Origin: a virus
Direction: 5' to 3' (one strand)
Virus record (IMG/VR): IMGVR_UViG_3300035698_029829
Span: 1-64,000 of that record
DNA: 64,000 nt
The notes under the pieces were generated by a model. That model was not told where the DNA came from. It saw only the letters and a list, made by a program, of their open reading frames with translations, and did not search any database. Positions 62,201-64,000 of this stretch are shown one piece after another (the first letter of the stretch is position 1; each line of letters opens with the position of its first letter). The translations under genes were made by a program, and so were the position numbers.

Positions 62201-62681
62201 TCTCCGTTGTGGAGGTGAGGACCTCCAGATCCGGCACAATCACCAGCCTCGCACCATTCTCCAGGCCCACAATCTTCTCAGAAGTCTCGGTTCCCTCGAA
62301 CGCCTGGTTCTTAAAAAGGGACACTTCAGCCCGGCGAAACAGGTAGCCCGCCAGCGCGAGATCGCTCAGGTCATTCAAAATGAAGGTGAAGTCCACCGGC
62401 TTGAGGGAATCCACGCCAAGCGAACGGAGCTGTTCATTCATGATCGGTCGATCTAACCCCTTCTCCACACGCACCACGTGATCCGCGTCCACACCAACAA
62501 CCAACAAATCGCACAGCCCCCGACACCGCTTCAAATACAGGATGTGGTAAGCGTGGATCATGTCAAAGACCCCAGTGGTGATGCCGACCCGCATCAACCT
62601 CTTCGAAAGCCGCTGATTTAGGTATGCTTCAACTACGTCGGTCTCCGGACCACTACGGATATCGAAAATCATCGTCCTCAC
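62169..62681 (-). CDS. Cytidylyltransferase-fold nucleotidyltransferase
   Basis: 170 residues; ATG overlaps the nadE stop (ATGA). GITTGVFDMIHAYHILYLKR (~33) is the nucleotidyltransferase H-x-x-H start, LLVVGVDADHVVRVEKGLDR then PIMNEQLRSL the second half of the site. The closest types are RfaE2/TagD-like and NadM/CoaD-like enzymes. Coupling to nadE suggests cofactor synthesis. Its end overlaps the convergent homing endonuclease by 32 bases. Confidence 0.7.
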   Translation of the reverse strand: MRTMIFDIRSGPETDVVEAYLNQRLSKRLMRVGITTGVFDMIHAYHILYLKRCRGLCDLLVVGVDADHVVRVEKGLDRPIMNEQLRSLGVDSLKPVDFTFILNDLSDLALAGYLFRRAEVSLFKNQAFEGTETSEKIVGLENGARLVIVPDLEVLTSTTEIIERVQSSSQ

Positions 62682-63553
62682 TCTCTCACTTTAACCCAGG
62701 ATGGCCGTCCCGGCAGATCACGCACGTTCAAGATGGGCGGGCACTGCTTAGCCTTCCACGCACCACGGTTCGTCAGACGCACGATCTCCCCATAAGCCTC
62801 GGACGCCTTCAAGGAAGGCCATCCACACTGGTTAACGAGATAATCCATAAGCTCGGTCTGATCCAGACAGCCTTGAAAGTAGAAAAAGTACAGAGCCTGA
62901 TCCAGCTGTTCGTAGGGCATCAACTCGTCTTCATCCAACTGTCCTTCGCTCAACTCCGCCGTGGGCTTGCGCGTAAAGACTTTCTCGGGAATCATCTGCT
63001 GCGGGTACGCCTCGTTGTAGGCACGACCCACCTCGTAGGCTTCCGTCTTGAACAAACATCCGATCACCTCGACGGCCCCCACGGTATCGCCGTAGAGCGT
63101 GCAGTAGCCCGTCAGCGTCTCCGAGAGATTGCTGGTGGCCAGCACGAGCCGATCCAACTTATTGGCCAAGGTCATCAGTATGGTTCCACGCACACGGGCT
63201 TGGAGATTCTCTCGTGCCACGCCCTCTACGCGGAACGAGCCCGTGGGCACATCATTCATCAGCATGGCGTTCATTTCGACCAGCGCCGCAATGGGAACCG
63301 TATCAAACTGGCACCCCAACGACACCGCCACCTGATCGGCGAGCTGCTTCGACTCATCCGAGGTCACGGCCGACGGCATGAATACCGCCAGCACGTTCTG
63401 AGGTCCGAGGGTTTTACACGCAACGGCTGCTACGAGCGCAGAATCAAAGCCACCCGACAGACCAACGATGGCCTGCGTGTAGCCCGCTTCGCGAAAGAAC
63501 TGGTGCAACAGAGCCACCAGATCATCGAAAATCCTGAGCCATACGGTAGTCAC
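62678..63553 (-). CDS. nadE: NH3-dependent NAD synthetase
   Basis: 291 residues from GTG 63553 (GGGAGG five bases ahead). QAIVGLSGGFDSALVAAVAC (~30) is the PP-loop, LVLATSNLSETLTGYCTLYG and DTVGAVEVIGCLFKTEAYEV (~150) the deamido-NAD site, and FTRKPTAELSEGQLDEDEL the usual P-S-A-x-L-x-x-x-Q-x-D-E-x loop. No glutaminase domain. It makes NAD from deamido-NAD, ammonia and ATP. Behind promoter P12 with a nucleotidyltransferase. Confidence 0.94.
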   Translation of the reverse strand: MTTVWLRIFDDLVALLHQFFREAGYTQAIVGLSGGFDSALVAAVACKTLGPQNVLAVFMPSAVTSDESKQLADQVAVSLGCQFDTVPIAALVEMNAMLMNDVPTGSFRVEGVARENLQARVRGTILMTLANKLDRLVLATSNLSETLTGYCTLYGDTVGAVEVIGCLFKTEAYEVGRAYNEAYPQQMIPEKVFTRKPTAELSEGQLDEDELMPYEQLDQALYFFYFQGCLDQTELMDYLVNQCGWPSLKASEAYGEIVRLTNRGAWKAKQCPPILNVRDLPGRPSWVKVRE

Positions 63554-63581
63554 GGGAACCTCCCAGTTGAGTCTGGTACCA

Positions 63582-63610
63582 AGTCTACCAAATCGACCAG
63601 GGTTTGTCAA
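63582..63610 (-). promoter_or_regulatory. Promoter P12 (TTGACA-17-TAGACT)
   Basis: -35 at 63605-63610 in ACTCTTGACAAAC, -10 at 63582-63587, just upstream of nadE. Confidence 0.75.
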
Positions 63611-63621
63611 GAGTTTTGTGG

Positions 63622-63695
63622 TGGGCCGGGACGGGATTGAACCGCCGACGCCTGCGGCTTCAACGCAGCGCTCTACCGAACTGAGCTACCGACCC
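63622..63695 (-). tRNA. tRNA-Phe (anticodon GAA)
   Basis: Acceptor GGGTCGG/CCGGCCC, A73 and CCA encoded, stem CTGCG/CGCAG around TTGAAGC. Confidence 0.93.
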
Positions 63696-63703
63696 ATGAT
63701 AAG

Positions 63704-63774
63704 CACCGGTGACAGGATTCGAACCTGCATCGCGTCTTTTGGAGAGACGTTGCCTAACCATTGGCGACACCGGC
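63704..63774 (-). tRNA. tRNA-Trp (anticodon CCA)
   Basis: Acceptor GCCGGTG/CACCGGT, G73, stem CGTCT/AGACG around CTCCAAA. Confidence 0.93.
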
Positions 63775-63781
63775 AAAAGTT

Positions 63782-63915
63782 GTGGCGAGAGTGAGCGAAG
63801 AGGGAACGTAAAAGTGCTCTACCAACTGAGCTACGGGACCCGAAGGCCCCGACGGGACTTGAACCCGCGACCACTCGATTTGGAATCGAAGTAGCCCTCT
63901 CCTGTGCTGCGCCAC
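63782..63915 (-). ncRNA. Y-RNA-like element C with circularly permuted tRNA module
   Basis: Minus strand: outer stem GTGGCG/CGCCAC, internal loop CAGCACA opposite GCTCACTCT, inner stem GGAGAGGG/CCCTCTTC (one G-U that would be A-C on the other strand). Inside: CTACTTCG...CGAG hairpin, T-arm GCGGG TTCAAGT CCCGT, 3' acceptor CGGGGCC, UUCG, 5' acceptor GGTCCCG, TA, D-arm GCTC AGTTGGTA GAGC. Thus T-arm and acceptor come before the D-arm, and the acceptor is capped by a tetraloop. This is the design I know from bacterial YrlA RNAs. Confidence 0.72.
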
Positions 63916-63930
63916 AATTTCTAAAATTGG

Positions 63931-64000
63931 AGACGACGGTCGGAGTCGAACCGACCTATAAGGTTTTGCAGACCTTCGCCTAAACCGCTCGGCCACGTCG
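63931..64000 (-). tRNA. tRNA-Cys (anticodon GCA), 5' end cut by window
   Basis: Stem AAGGT/ACCTT around CTGCAAA, T-arm GTCGG/CCGAC, CCA encoded. The first one or two bases of the acceptor lie outside. Confidence 0.92.

Noticed and set aside
63840-63915. A second tRNA-Trp (loop TTCCAAA)
   Set aside because: The loop and stem look like an anticodon arm, but no 5' acceptor strand precedes it; the acceptor partner lies downstream, and the whole fits better as permuted element C.
1-64000. Whole-genome TAG-to-Gln recoding
   Set aside because: Many normal-looking genes here end in TAG (for example at 2290, 2734, 14064, 35596), and long genes contain no in-frame TAG; only one gene and one remnant do.
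1-64000. CRISPR array or prophage integrase
   Set aside because: No regularly spaced repeat series and no integrase or transposase motif was seen.

Overview
This window looks like part of the genome of a large tailed phage with a contractile tail (a T4-like myovirus of jumbo type) infecting an unidentified bacterium. The evidence is a very long tail sheath gene followed by tail tube and T4 gp26-like genes, about 40 canonical tRNA genes, a tmRNA, several small virion-type proteins, and phage-style DNA metabolism genes (SbcC/SbcD, methyltransferases, uracil glycosylase, NAD and nucleotide enzymes). Base composition is moderately GC-rich throughout. No integrase, CRISPR array, rRNA operon or ribosomal protein gene was seen.

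Layout. 1-16.3 kb (+ strand): neck gp14-like, four small proteins (two with a shared N-terminal motif), gp15-like tail completion protein, giant sheath, a 1237-residue modular protein, tail tube, and a gp26-like protein with a possible programmed frameshift. 16.3-29.6 kb (- strand): recombination/repair and metabolism (QueC-like, SbcC, SbcD, HU-like, isochorismatase fold, HNH, RtcB). 29-46.6 kb (- strand): a dense tRNA region with interspersed short genes, NadD, three virion-type genes, an amber-decoding tRNA, a peptidyl-tRNA hydrolase-like gene, an ADP-ribosyltransferase-like gene, a tmRNA and a roughly 780-nt non-coding RNA. 47.2-50.2 kb (+ strand): methyltransferase, uracil-DNA glycosylase, APS kinase. 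50.2-53.1 kb (-): restriction-modification-like genes. 53.2-58.7 kb (-): a Ro60 (TROVE-VWA) locus. 58.8-64 kb (-): more tRNAs, thymidylate kinase, VWA protein, a homing endonuclease and NAD synthetase.

How the parts may work together. Three themes stand out. (1) RNA repair and quality control: RtcB ligase, a Ro60 homologue, and four RNAs (A 55982-56113, B 43889-44018, C 63782-63915, D 46987-47064) that share one long stem with a conserved internal loop and mostly enclose tRNA-like modules. They look like bacterial Y RNAs; one carries a circularly permuted tRNA. (2) Translation takeover: an amber tRNA (CUA) lies in the same transcription unit as a gene whose third codon is an in-frame TAG behind a perfect ribosome binding site. 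(3) Proteins packaged in the virion: a shared N-terminal motif ending in [IL]-L-x-E-W, resembling the T4 capsid-targeting/protease-cleavage signal, is found on two small proteins, on a modular 1237-residue protein with many L-R-E junctions, and on an ADP-ribosyltransferase-like protein.

Regulation. Thirteen near-identical minus-strand promoters (ACTCTTGACAAAC, 17 bp, TAnnnT) head most minus-strand units. A second small class carries TGGTAAGAT. All family assignments were made by eye; no database search was possible. tRNA ends may be off by one or two bases.
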